Source of the DNA: Taudactylus pleione
Taxonomy: Eukaryota; Chordata; Amphibia; Anura; Myobatrachidae
Length of the DNA stretch: 64,000 nucleotides
Direction of reading: 5' to 3'
Assembly (NCBI GenBank): GCA_031769625.1
Contig: JAUIMM010000002.1
Location: forward strand, 682,001 to 746,000
Of this stretch, positions 1-10,615 are shown piece by piece. The translations under genes and the position numbers were made by a program. Each line of letters begins with the position of its first letter. Positions within the stretch are counted from its first letter, which is position 1. The notes beneath the pieces were generated by a model. It was given only the letters and a program-made list of their open reading frames with translations. It did no database searches and was not told the origin of the DNA.

Positions 1-198
1 ACTTTTGAGCCTATTTCATCTAATGCTAGTATCAAAACCTTCATGAGAATTCTTGACCAGGAGGTCAAAGAAACTGTCAAGGCCCCTAGTAACTTTCATC
101 CTAATTTGATACCTCAAGAGCGATTAGCCTTGAAAACATTATCTAGCAATAAAGAATTAATTATTTGTCCAGCCGATAAAGGCGGCGCGATAGTGTAT
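1..198 (+). pseudogene. Penelope-like element reverse transcriptase fragment
   Basis: Frame 1 is open from the window edge to about base 198 and ends in PADKGGAIV, the conserved block just upstream of the RT core in Penelope-like elements; the complete PLE at 36089-38542 has the equivalent PSDKGGNVVL. The reading is cut off where a large inverted repeat begins, so RT fingers/palm and GIY-YIG domains are absent. It is the N-terminal remnant of a copy from a different PLE family than the one at 33.7-39.9 kb. The left end lies outside the window. Confidence 0.7.
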
Positions 199-658
199 AA
201 CATGTGAAATCAGCAAGTATGCATGCAAACAATAAAAATTAAAAAAGTAAAAAGATTTAATATATCAGTATAGAGTTAATATATCACTTGCATATTAGAA
301 GCAAGATGCAAAAAAATGAATACAAAAATTTATAAAATAATTTAAAACACCATAAAAAAAATAAAACATAGGTAGAGCAGCTTATCTGAGGTAGAAACTT
401 AGTAGTCCATTTGGCAGGCAAAAATCAAAACCAACGCGTTTCGTCCTTTCAAGACTTCATCCCTTGATGAAGTCTTGAAAAGATGAAACACGTTGGAGCT
501 TGTTTTAAATTATATTATATATTTTTGTATTGATTTTTTTTGCATCTTGCTTCTAATATGCAAGTAATGTTTTAACTCTATACTGAAATATTAAATGTTT
601 TTACTTTTTTAATTTTAATTGTTTGCATGCATTCTTGCTGATTTCACACGTTATACAC
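193..658. repeat. Large inverted repeat of PLE terminal sequence with central hairpin
   Basis: The arm at about 193-345 (GTGTATAACATGTGAAATC onward) recurs inverted at about 518-658. The centre holds a near-perfect hairpin (AAGACTTCATC at 450-460, GATGAAGTCTT at 466-476). Both sides carry a GAAACRCGTTGG-type motif, at 431-442 on the minus strand and 485-496 on the plus strand. Head-to-head copies of PLE pseudo-LTRs are a known product of PLE insertion; applying that to this repeat is inference. Confidence 0.65.
464..498 (+). ncRNA. Hammerhead-like motif of a PLE terminal repeat
   Basis: TTGATGA (464-470) is followed by a short possible stem and then GAAAC (485-489) and ACGTTGG. The order resembles the hammerhead core CUGAUGA - helix II - GAAA known from Penelope-like elements. 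The stem here is poor, so this copy is probably decayed. Motif resemblance only. Confidence 0.3.
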
Positions 659-720
659 TTCTATGCAATAAGTGAATTATTTACACTATATGGAGGATCT
701 AGCATTTTGCACTTTATTTG

Positions 721-722
721 TG

Positions 723-753
<31 letters not shown>

Positions 754-764
754 ATATATATACA
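721..764. repeat. (TA)n microsatellite
   Basis: Alternating TA for about 44 bases with one T insertion. The two short open frames across it reflect the repeat and are not genes. Confidence 0.9.
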
Positions 765-836
765 CGTTTAATAGCCCCACGGGGGCTCTGTTTGGACATA
801 TGCTGTCTTTTGTTCACACGTTGTGCTGATACTGGT

Positions 837-870
837 CTTGATAAAGGTCATGTTTCACCGAAACGTCGAC
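837..870 (+). ncRNA. Hammerhead-like motif, PLE remnant
   Basis: TTGATAA (838-844), a GGT/ACC mini-stem (846-848 with 857-859), then GAAACGTCGAC (860-870). Compared with the hammerhead core CUGAUGA...GAAA, the position-3/position-8 pair C-G is replaced by T-A, a compensated change also seen in the motif at 35151-35179. Surrounding sequence of about 780-960 is probably a PLE terminal repeat. Ribozyme activity is inference. Confidence 0.4.
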
Positions 871-984
871 TGACATATGTTAGCTATTAAATCGTTTTTT
901 TCTGCTGGAAATACTCTGGTGAGTGCCCCTTATTCAACTTATCTATATTCCACTGGATCAGGACTCTGCTCCAGGGGGAGCACC

Positions 985-1250
985 CCAACTTGTCGTCTGA
1001 GATGTGGATGTGAGTGCGGACATTTTCTTTGGCTTACGGCCACGAGACCCTACCACAAGGGTCTCGTCGGAAGCCCAATGGTCGTGATGGTCTTGACCAT
1101 AGTGACCATCAAGCTGGCCGCTCGCAATAGCTGTGGGTGGTCCCCCACAGCTATGCGAGCGGCCAGGAGGCCAACCAAAAAAAACCCAAAAACACCCTGA
1201 TTCAGAGCGAGTGCTTTTTCAGAGCGTCCGTCTCTAAATCAGGCCCTAAG
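985..1250. mobile_element. PIF/Harbinger-like MITE, right part
   Basis: Contains a long palindrome (GGCCGCTCGC...GCGAGCGGCC, about 1118-1167) around CTGTGGG/CCCACAG, and ends with TCTAAATCAGGCCC. The same inner motif (CTCGTATAGCTGTGGGT) and the same GGCCTGATTCAGA terminus occur in the MITE at 24137-24589. No clear left terminus was found, so it may be truncated. Confidence 0.5.
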
Positions 1251-2950
1251 TATCTGGGTGTTTCACACCTAAATCCCCCAGCAGGCTAATATTGCATAGC
1301 TTCCTCCCCCTGGGATTGGGGTAGAGGGTAACTGCTGCACTACATCCCATTTTCAATCTGAGTGGATGGATGGTAATATACTGAACATCAATTATTATCT
1401 ATCGCCGTAACAGCATTCTCTAACCTGCATTGAACTAGCTGTTTTGCATTCTTTATACCTATTAACTGCATACTAACTGGTCATGACTGGACATTAATAC
1501 TAACAGCAATTAATCCATGCTTGCGGACTGTAATTAACAACTGCATTCTACGCTTTGCTTCACTTTGATATTCATGCATGAGTGATTTTTATTTACTATT
1601 TTTGAAGGAATCTATATATAATATATATTTTTTCGTTTTATTTAATATTTTAAATAATATATAGTGTGAGCCGGATCCATGCTTTAAAGTGTGGCAATTT
1701 AAGCCTTACTTAGAAATTGCTGACCTCATCATACGCGGTGAAAGCCCAAGCTGCATTTGGCATTGCAGTGGCTAATTTATACACGTCCCTGTAACGGTGT
1801 TCAAATGCACTGGCACACCGGCGTTCCTCTGACCGACCCCCCCAGTCACCACCCCTAAACGCTCAATTCCTGTCAATCACTCTGTGTTGGGTCAGCATAG
1901 TCACTGCGATCGCAGTCCAATTGCAGTGAGACCTTCGAGCACTGCAATGTATAGGCATGTGCAGAACGCAACAATCATCAGTCTGTGTGTGTAATCGTAG
2001 TTGCAATCGCTAATGAATTAGGCCCTTAGTCCTTTATATATATTAATTCAAGCTCCAGAAACAGTGAGTGGAGGCGTGAGACTGATACAGGCGCCCGAGC
2101 AGGACCACAGACTACCGCCCACGATAAGGACAGGAGTACAGGACGTCGCCCCTGTCTTATCTTTGTACTCACCTACTAACAGACGATACAGTGCCAGCCA
2201 TATCCAGTGAGGGGACGTATGATACACTCATACGGAAGGTACCCCTCATAGAGGGCACACCAACACCCCACACTTGATTAACACAGGACCCATACTCTAT
2301 TGAGATACATATACTGGGAACTATCTTTATTCAATACCATCCATATGAGTCTTCACTTATAGTGTCAAAAGGGAAACGTAGGCACACTGTGCTATACGGA
2401 AAGGGACTCCCTCAAAGAGCCTGCTGATGTTACCTGCAACCCACACTAAGGATACAGACTGACACTTTGATACATCCCCATACACTGTATGAACGATCAT
2501 ATATCTGGCCTTAGAGATATGTAGACACAACTGTGCCCTACGGAAAGAGGCACCCTAAAGGAGCCTCTTATTTTACCCACTAAGAGCCACCATTGGCAAC
2601 ATATCATTGTTACGGATTTTGAACACTTAATTCCAGACAGGAGCATTGTGACTCCTTTTTCCACTTATTTACAATAAAAAACCATTTTTTAACATATCGT
2701 GGTTCATGTACATCTGTTAAACTACACGGTTGATCTCACATCCATAGGCATATAAGGTTAGTGCTGGACACACAACCCCTATTTTATACCATTGATTTCT
2801 CAGAGTCTGGACAACTCTGTGCCCAGCAGCTTCCAAAGCTATTGGTGGGGACACTATAGCGCTTGTGTCTAACATCCTAGGATAACATTCAAACACCTAG
2901 GCAGCATACAAACTACATTAACAGTAACATAAAACAGTAATACCGAGTGC
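1251..2950. other. No gene recognised; degenerate repeats
   Basis: No supported coding region. About 2020-2034 reads CTAATGAATTAGGCCCTTAG, like a Harbinger-MITE end. Between 2200 and 2600 a segment with CATACGGAA/CTATACGGAA/CCTACGGAA followed by an AAAGAGCCT or ATAGAGGG block recurs about every 150 bp, an old imperfect tandem repeat. A possible AATAAA lies near 2671. Origin unknown. Confidence 0.4.
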
Positions 2951-3279
2951 TCACAGGGTCCATAGGTCAACGATCCAACCACAGAAACAGATCAATAGTG
3001 TGAGAGGAGAACTATTACTGTATATGAGTAATTTGATGGCGGCATAAATAATGATGTTTGAGGGAAAAATTAGATGATAATAGGAACGTGGTCGGCTAAG
3101 AGTAGGTATGAATAACGTGTGATATGTTGGTAACAACATAAGATGGCCTGTATGGTTGGTTGTGGAAATGTTTGGAGATATTTCTAACTACATTGAAACA
3201 ATGCTATCAATAATAGCTATTTATTCCATGTGGTTTCCAAACAGTCCATGTTAAGCAAAAACACGAAGCTATTGGTGGC

Positions 3280-3810
3280 CATTTCTAGAGATGGAGGGGC
3301 AGTGAGACTCCGTTGTTGGAGAATAACCATACGGCCAACTGCCACTAAAATCAGCAATAATGTCTTGTATTTTTTTGGGATTCAGGGTTGGGCAGCCAGA
3401 TATCAAAGATCGCCCAGTGACCAGTGCCTTTGAACTAGATTCCTATAGTGATTGCCACAGCGAATTAGGTCATCCCAAAAGTGCTGTATGTGTCGGCAGT
3501 CCCAGAAACAGTGCAGGAGATTTGCCGCCTCCATTTGGTACTTTGGACACCAGGCATCTGCATGGAAAGGCTGATTAAGTGTCGCCTTTAGGGGAGAGTG
3601 AGATGGAAGGTGCTTAAAGCATCAGTGGTGGACAAGTCAGGGAGGTTGGGTTACCCACTTTTGGAAACCAGAAATTTCTGTTTCCTGTACAATTTCTATT
3701 CTGTTCCAAGCAGAGACAATAGCATTAGAGTATGATACATATTGAATGAGAGCATCTAAGGGTCTAACATCTTGTGCGTGCCATTTGGGGAGCTTTTGTA
3801 GTTCACGTGG
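3280..3810 (-). pseudogene. L1/Tx1-like ORF2 C-terminal remnant (antisense)
   Basis: Minus-strand translation in shifting frames gives the C-terminal region of L1 ORF2: an HADAWCPKYQMEAANLLHCFWDC stretch in one frame (read in pieces) ending in an HxFWxC-like motif, and a downstream IQYVSYSNAIVSAWNRIE segment. It lies 3' of the ORF1 remnant at 4250-4970 in the same orientation, so both belong to one element whose endonuclease and most of the RT are missing. Several stops and shifts make it non-functional. Confidence 0.55.
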
Positions 3811-4249
3811 CTTGTAGATATGGAAATCTAAGGTGTGGAAAGATAACTGTCAGTAGCTTCAGTGATCCTGAGCGGCGTAAGGGATGATCCTAAAAGGTGC
3901 TGAAGTTTGGTGATACCGAGTGGTGTCAATGCAGAAATGGGTTGTGCGGTGAAATCATCATGTAAATCTACATTTCCCAGAAAAGGGAGGAATAGCAAAT
4001 GTGAGTGTTGTAGGTTATTTGTCTAATGACCAGCAGAACAGAGGATGAAGGAGCACATAACAGAGACTCCAGAGATATATCCGTACAATCACAATCCATT
4101 CAATCGCAAATTGAAACATGCACACAATGTTGTATTGTTTTATATTAGGCAGGTTACCTATAGAAACATCACGCAAATCCAATACCTGTCAGTGTAAAAA
4201 CGAGTGAAAATGACAGGACCTGTCCTCGTCCCAGCGAGCGAGGGAAGGG

Positions 4250-4970
4250 GACCCCTTAATGTATCGACTTAAGTGTCGAGAATGAGCAATCATGAAAAGA
4301 ACAGACCTCAACAAGAAATTGTATACAGCAACAAAAATTCTATCTTGTTTTTGAATAGTTTACGTATTGGAGCAAATTGTTTGCCTTTACTGACAGTGTG
4401 GTTGGATAAGTCCTGAAAAATTAGAAGACATTCCCCATGATAAATTAAGCTGGAGGTTCTTCTGTAATGGTCAAGCAGCTTAATCTGATTTGCATGGTTC
4501 AGTATCTCCACTATAACTGGTCGAGGATGGACAGAGTCCCTCTACCCATCCAGGCCAATTCTATGTGCTCTTACAATGGCCATTGGAGATCCTTGCCAGT
4601 TGTTGCAGGATCCAGTTGGAGAGAAGATCTAGTAGCTCATGACCTTTGGCTTACTCATGGATGCCAACCATTCTCTACCTGTTCCTCTTGCTGTGACAGT
4701 GCTTTCATCTGATTGTTGATTACTTGTTTGGCAGAGTCCAATTCTTCCTCCAGATTGGAGAAGCATTGTTCAGCCTCATCAAATCTTTGCAAATGTTGTG
4801 CTGGTTGAGTAAGGGTCAATTCTATGGCCTCTTTGCTTCCTGCAAGTTTATGGCCCAGCAGCAGTTGATCAAGGACCACTGCAAGGGCAGAAGGCTTCAT
4901 TTGTGAAGGTGTAGTCTCACATTTGCATTGCGAAGTCTCCTGAGAAGTGGAGCAGTCCGGGTCAGAAGTG
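4250..4970 (-). pseudogene. L1-like ORF1 remnant (antisense)
   Basis: Two minus-strand stretches form an L1 ORF1 layout: a coiled-coil-like part (about 4655-4900, with EAEQCFSNLEEELDSAKQ) and then a C-terminal part (about 4308-4511) with LIFQDLSNHTVSKGKQF, matching the RRM/C-terminal domain pattern (F-D-LS--T---R--F) of L1 ORF1p, the RNA-binding chaperone. Frames are broken between them. The pair with the ORF2 remnant at 3280-3810 marks one internally deleted antisense L1. Confidence 0.6.
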
Positions 4971-4989
4971 TGTTAAAGTAATGGTAAAG

Positions 4990-5600
4990 ACATGGAGAAA
5001 GTGTCACATCACCTTATAAGATTTGGCTGAGAAGTTGCAACCAGCAAAAGTATAGTCACAAAGTCACATGATGTGTAGCATACATATGGAGGCAAGAGGA
5101 CAGAAAAGCCACATGATTGACATTAGGGCTCAGGTAGTTGTGAAAGTAGATTGCAGGCATTTGAAATGTTTGTCAGGAGGAGGAGCTGCAGCCACAAAGT
5201 TGTAGATGATGGCAGAATGTGCATACAATCTAGTTGATTATCAAGTGTAGTACTTACACTTAAGCACTCGATGGCAGCAACACACCAGCAATGATATAAC
5301 AGAGGGAAGCTACAAACTGATAGTATAGGAAACTTCTCTCAGAAATGACAGTAAATAAATATTGCAGGGAACTGAGCAATTAGTTTTGGACAATTGTTTC
5401 ACAGTGTACCTGAAATGATGCTGTCCAGGGAGCAGATATGATGTTGGGGCACAGTAAGTCTATGCGGAGGAAAAACAAGGAAGTCCTGTAGAGTGGGTCA
5501 AATGCAAAAGTTAAGGTGGTAAAAATGTAAAAGTTGGTAGGAGCAGACAATCCATCTGGAAGCACAGCACACGCTCACTCTGAGTAGTGTCCTCCAAAAT
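4990..5600. other. No gene recognised
   Basis: No frame here shows a recognisable domain. By position it could be the 5' UTR of the antisense L1, but nothing in the sequence proves that. Confidence 0.3.
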
Positions 5601-6377
5601 GGCTGCTAGTTAGCAATACTCTTGACGTACGTCCAATATAAAAAAGTCCACATGAGCATTCAATAAGATAAATCACATTGGTAGTATGCCAAGTGATAAA
5701 ATCCAATATTTTAAAAGATTTACCTCTTCTTAAAACCTGCGTGATTTTTGAACAAGATATGGGAACATTAATGCACATACTACATCAGGGGTTCCCAACC
5801 ACGGTCCTCAAGGCACGCTAACAGTCCAGGTTTTAAGGATAGCCATAGTTGAGCACAGGTGACTTAATTAGTACCTTAGTTATTTTGATTTAACCATCTG
5901 TGCTTAAGCAGTACTGTTAGTGTGCCTTGAGGACCGAGGTTGGGAATCACTGTACTACATGTACAGCAGCGGTGGAAACCTTTTGTGCGAATGGGGACCA
6001 CGGTTTGAAAATCTAAAGCACTGCGCACAAGTTTACTCTTTAAATTGTCCGCCCTACGGTAAAAAAAAGGTTTCTCAGGTAAAACACTTTTTAAAACAGG
6101 GTCCTTTGTTAAAAAACTTAAAACATGCCAATGTCGTTTAAGAACTCGTTCCAACTCTTTAAAATGGCTCCCATATTTTGTAAAAAAAGACCATTCATTC
6201 CCTTTCTTTAAATCTTTAACTTCTTTGGGCTTCAAGAATTGGTCTCTTTTCATTTTCTGGACGTCCTCTTTAATTTGAATGATATGATTCCCTTCATATC
6301 CTCGTGCTAGAAAATGATTTCCCATTGTGTCCATTTGTTCATTGCAGATTACTGGATCACTACAGTTTCTTTTGACC
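5600..6377 (-). pseudogene. Penelope-like element fragment, RT C-terminus to GIY-YIG (antisense)
   Basis: Minus-strand reading from about 6377 down shows KRNCSDP, then FFYRRADNLKSKLVRS, an RCCTC cysteine cluster, and after the inserted MITE (5786-5952) NVIYLIECSCGLFYIGRTSR, the GIY-YIG endonuclease start. The family pairs an RT with this nuclease for insertion. The frame is lost after YIGRTSR, so the catalytic Arg/Glu/Asn part is missing, and RT motifs upstream are cut where the Tc1 fragment begins. Cross-hybridising motifs exist in the intact PLE at 36089-38542, but this is a different family. Confidence 0.75.
5786..5952. mobile_element. Small hAT-type MITE with 8-bp TSD
   Basis: Terminal inverted repeats start CAGGGGTTCCCAACCACGGT and, from the other end, CAGTGATTCCCAACCTCGGT. 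It is bracketed by a perfect 8-bp duplication TACTACAT (5778-5785 and 5953-5960), the hAT signature. No coding capacity in 167 bp. It interrupts the PLE fragment, so it is the younger insertion. Confidence 0.9.
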
Positions 6378-6805
6378 CATTCCATTAAGCTCCCACCGCA
6401 CAGTGTTTGTGCTTACATGAATGTCAGTGGAAGACTGGAACTCTTCAGCTATGGAATCAGCAGAGTATTGGCGACTTTTATGCACCATGCACCTTAGCAG
6501 TTGTTGACCCCGCTCTGTGATTTTACGTGGTCTTCCGCTTCGTGGCTGAGTTGCTGTTGTTCCTAAATGATTCCACTTTCTAATAATATCACTTACTGTT
6601 GACCGTGGAATATCCAGCAGGGATGACATTTTCACAAACTGTCTTATTGCAAAGGTGGCATCCAATGACCCATTTTGAATCACAAATGTTTGCAAATGGA
6701 GACTGCACGATTTTATACACCTGTGGCAAAGGGTCTGATTGAAACACCTTAATTAAAAAATTAACAGGTGTGGCCAAATACTATTGTCCATATAGGGAAT
6801 ATATA
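6378..6805 (-). pseudogene. Tc1/mariner transposon fragment, N-terminal transposase
   Basis: The minus-strand frame (about 6695-6360) has the Tc1 helix-turn-helix pattern: LDIPRSTVSDIIRKW, the GRPR AT-hook-like motif in RSGRPRKITERG, then the second HTH ending WELNGMG. Upstream, 6770-6805 reads as a Tc1-type end (on the minus strand TATATGGACAATAGTATTTG). The DDE/DDD catalytic domain is absent: homology stops at a junction with the PLE fragment near 6377. Confidence 0.75.
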
Positions 6806-6846
6806 CAGTATATTACCCTTACCAAGATGGCCGCCAATACCATAGC

Positions 6847-8408
6847 TGTTAACGATATTGAAATGAACCTCTATATACCCCTGCCTGTACCTTCTAAAAT
6901 CCTACCTATAAACCTCTAAGGATGACGCCAATTTGCGTACGCAGTCATACAGTAAATAAAAGACTCCAGACTTGGAACATGTGGTTCCGAAGCACAAAGT
7001 ATTATTCAAGTAAAAAGTACAGTCAGTTACACGCTATTGATCCATACACAATTAGATGCAAAGGAATTATACAGACCCCAAGTACAGTACATATGCAGCG
7101 CTTTCTGGTCTAGATGTAAGGCATCAGCAAGAAACCCCGTCGTCATTCAGCATTCAGCAAGAAGACTAAAGACCCAGTGTTTGAGCACACATATTTTATA
7201 GCCCCCCAGAATAGACAGGACAATAGAGAAGTTTCTTGCTTATGCCATTGGTTCCCATGGGGGAACCATCTGTTACAGAGCGTTTAACAGGCTGGTTCAA
7301 ATAGACAACCCAGCCTCCAACAACTGGGGGTCTCTGCCCTCCCGCCCCATGCAATCATCCTAACAGTTGTTCATATAATATACATTTTGTTGCTTGAAGT
7401 CTCTGCAGTCCATAAGTTGAGAATGCATGATGCGATCTCCACACCGATAATACCGGAATTCTGTTGAAAGAGTACGCATCAGTATGAACCCAAACACGGC
7501 TTTCTTAGCATGTATAAAACCTTAGTTATCAAATATCTTTATTTCACAGCATTTATACTAACTGAACCAACTTAAATCTTATACTATAAAGCTTATTAAA
7601 CCTTTTATGTGGATATGTAAGGTGTGAGTATGCGGGGTGTGATGTAAAGACGCTAGTTAACTTGGGGCAGATGCGTGCTCATGAAGCTAATAAAACAGTG
7701 TTTTCATACAAGGTCTTATGCATTCGCTAATATGCGATTAGTTAACAGCGCAATTGTGCGTATTAATGTGTGTATGAGGAATGGTGCACTTAAATCTCAC
7801 TTACTAAGTAAACACCTAGCAGTGTGGAATGCTGAGCCTGATAGTTCCACATGCCCCCTCTCTCAGCAGCCCCCACCTTTCCCAAGCTCAAAAGAAAAAG
7901 CCCTTTATTCTCCCAGACTCTTGTGTGAATGCAAATAGCCCAGCTACATGACCCAAACCTAAGATAACAATCTAGGCTTTGAAGTTATTTCATTAGAGGA
8001 AGCTTGCTAATGTAAGGTGTGTCTTTGAGCCGGGCCACCTGGAGTGAGAGCAGACGTTATCCAGGAAACTTATCTACACAAGCTAGTTGTCACGTGGCCA
8101 TTTGCTCTGTTCAGGTAATGCAATCCAATTTTGACATACTGTAAAGCCATTTCTGAAATATTTCCTTTATAATACGAAAAGTCATGAAATGGGCTTTTGG
8201 TGAATCGCCGTAACTTATGGCGATGGTCACAGATGCATTCGCATGATGCTAATAGTATTATTGCCACATGTACTAAAGTGTGAGTTTATCTAAAATGGCA
8301 CTTAGGCGGCCATTTCGCAAAATGGCGTCTTGCGGCCAGTTGCAAGATGGTGTCGCTGCGATTCAATTTTAAACTGATCTTGTCTCAGCCAATAATCCAG
8401 TTTTGACA
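6847..8408 (-). repeat. ERV LTR 1 (long form, 3' side)
   Basis: On the minus strand it begins TGTCAAAACTGG at 8408 and ends TTAACA at 6847, giving TG...CA ends. It is 1562 bp, about 840 bp longer than the other two LTRs; the extra part (about 7190-8030) is bracketed by TTTGAGC copies. A minus-strand TATAAAGG lies near 8165-8172, a candidate core promoter. Short open frames inside are not genes. Confidence 0.8.
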
Positions 8409-8727
8409 GTCCACCCTTTGATAGCGAACAACATGCTATCACAATCTGCTATTACAATTTAATTTAGGCTTACAGTTACATATTATATAGTGTTATTATG
8501 GGATAGCACAAGGTGGTTCTTAATCCATCAATAATGTGTCTCTGAGTGGGGACATAAAACTACTATTATATGCACACCGCGGATCTTGGAAGATCATGTG
8601 AAAGGTGTGGGGATGCACCAGTCTTATAAAAGCTGTCTTGAAGGAGAATTGAGACTTTACATTATCTGAGGTATTTTAAAAATAACATTTCAATAATACA
8701 TTTTTATGCATGGCTAAATATAACACA

Positions 8728-9570
8728 TTAAATGATGGTATTTCCTAGCTCAGGGTTGTAATGCAGTTCTGTATTTACCTCGGTATTCATACTGGCCACC
8801 ATCATAATTTCATTCTTTTGTTTTACTCTATTTTTACATTTTCCACACTTCAACACAATAGGAACACACCGGATGCATATGCTAATTATTATGATGACAA
8901 TTAGTATAAGGATCAAGAATTTGCCTATGCTGGCGATCACTTCCTGGACCCATTCCCCTAGACCTGAGAACCATTTCACTGGGTTCAGCCATGAAACCCA
9001 TCCTTCTATATTTTCCCCTACTTCAGCCACTGAAGCATTATGGTTCTTACGAAACTCCCATTTTAGCTGCCGAATTTCATCCATCCTCCGGTCTATCACC
9101 TCCTTAGGGTCGCTGGTATCATTGGTGACATAGGTGCAACATTTTACTCCAAATTGGGTGGCTAACGTTACGCAATACCCTCCAGTAACAGCAGTTAAAT
9201 AATTTAACACTAGCCTGTGTTGCACCAGTTCTTTCTTGTACGCTTGCAATTCTCTCCCTGTATATCTGAATGTGTCATCGTACATCTCGGTGATATTATC
9301 TATCAATTTAGCAAGTTCCTGAATATATCTAAAATTTAGTGTTCCCTGAGCGATCCTGGTTGGATCCAGTGGCACTAAATCTTGAAAGCCAGTTGTCTCA
9401 CTAATTAACTGAGTGGCTTTATGCACGTCACCAGGTATCATATTTCTTTTGCCTCTGTGTTCATATTGCGTGTGAAGATATGGTGATGGTGTGTTTTTAT
9501 GTATACCAAGCATTTCAACATGTGTGAGGGTCATAACTTCTGGGAGAATTCTTCCCAAATAACATAACAA
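8728..9570 (-). pseudogene. env: ERV env transmembrane region, copy 1
   Basis: An open frame of about 280 codons with no ATG at its upstream edge (a stop lies directly before). It has a long helical ectodomain, a C-x10-CC cluster (CVTLATQFGVKCC), a Trp-rich membrane-proximal stretch (WVSWLNPVKWFSGLG), a strongly hydrophobic segment (LILILIVIIIISICI) and a basic cytoplasmic tail. This is the layout of a retroviral TM subunit, which anchors and fuses the envelope. The surface subunit and signal peptide are not visible upstream, so the envelope is truncated. The second copy (14157-14999) differs at only a few residues. Confidence 0.75.
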
Positions 9571-9837
9571 TTACAATACTAAGATTGGTCAGACACTCCC
9601 CTGATTTGGTATAGCACTCCTCCTCCTGACTCCACTCCATCAGCTCTGCCATCAACTCACATTTCCTTTATCGGTCCCCCATCACAGAAACTGGGTATCC
9701 CCAAACAGATCATCACGACAGAAACTTCTGGAAGAAAGAACTAGGATGACCACAGCAGACCACTCCATTGCTGGAAGCACTGATCTACACATTTCTTTAG
9801 CTCAGATATCTCACCGTCACCTCTTTAATCCTTCTGG

Positions 9838-10612
9838 CACAAGCTCGCAATCGACAGGTCCACATTATCGGCCTTGTCTCCGCCTTGTATCTCCACTGGT
9901 TGGTTAACCTCCCTATAGTGAGTGGAATGGACCCACGTATCTTCCTCGGCCACCCTTTGAGGATGTTGTATCGTCAGATACGGACCTTTCCACTGATCAG
10001 TCAAACAACCTGAGCTAAAACAATTTGGATCATAACAAATTCTCCAGATTTGACATCATGACAGTTTGCATTAGACATGTTAGTTAATAACACTTTCAAT
10101 TTCGGTTATTCTCAATCATCTTCGTGAGACCCTGCACAGTAACCTCATTATCATATTTTCACATGAGGCTGCCTGTCTCAAAAGGTGGGCAAATAAAGGA
10201 AAAGACAGTCTGGGATAATCTTAGTGTTGTTACCCATCACCTTACACATGTTCTTGGAAACGTCACCTGTAAAATAAGTCCCCCTATCATTTTTAATAAT
10301 TCTAGGGATATAGTATCTGCATACAGGTTCCTGCAATTAAATCTTGTTATTAATAGCTACTGCTCTAAATAAAGCCTGGGCCACTGGGTTGGATAGTATT
10401 CCGAGTAGTCGAACTTAGCTTGGCATGGCTGCCGTTTATCCTTAGCAACCTTGTGTCCTATGAGTGGGAGATAAAGCACAACAGTTTAATATCATTTAAA
10501 CATGACCTAAAATACAACAATAAATCGTCCACATTTTACATTAGAACAGATCCATTGATAGGTTGAAAAGATTGTAAATAGTCATATAAGGCCTGGGAGA
10601 AGATACTGGGGT
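9838..10612 (-). pseudogene. pol: ERV pol relic (RT and integrase scraps), copy 1
   Basis: Between gag and env only about 0.8 kb remains where a full pol would need about 3 kb. Minus-strand scraps in changing frames show VDDLLLYF near 10520 (the RT palm, normally YVDD), NDRGTYFTGDVSKN near 10280 (integrase core around the second Asp) and WKGPYLTIQHPQRV near 9960 (the GPY module of integrase). Order is correct, but stops and shifts abound and most of RT, RNase H and protease are missing. This copy cannot encode a polymerase. Confidence 0.7.
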
Positions 10613-10615
10613 TAC

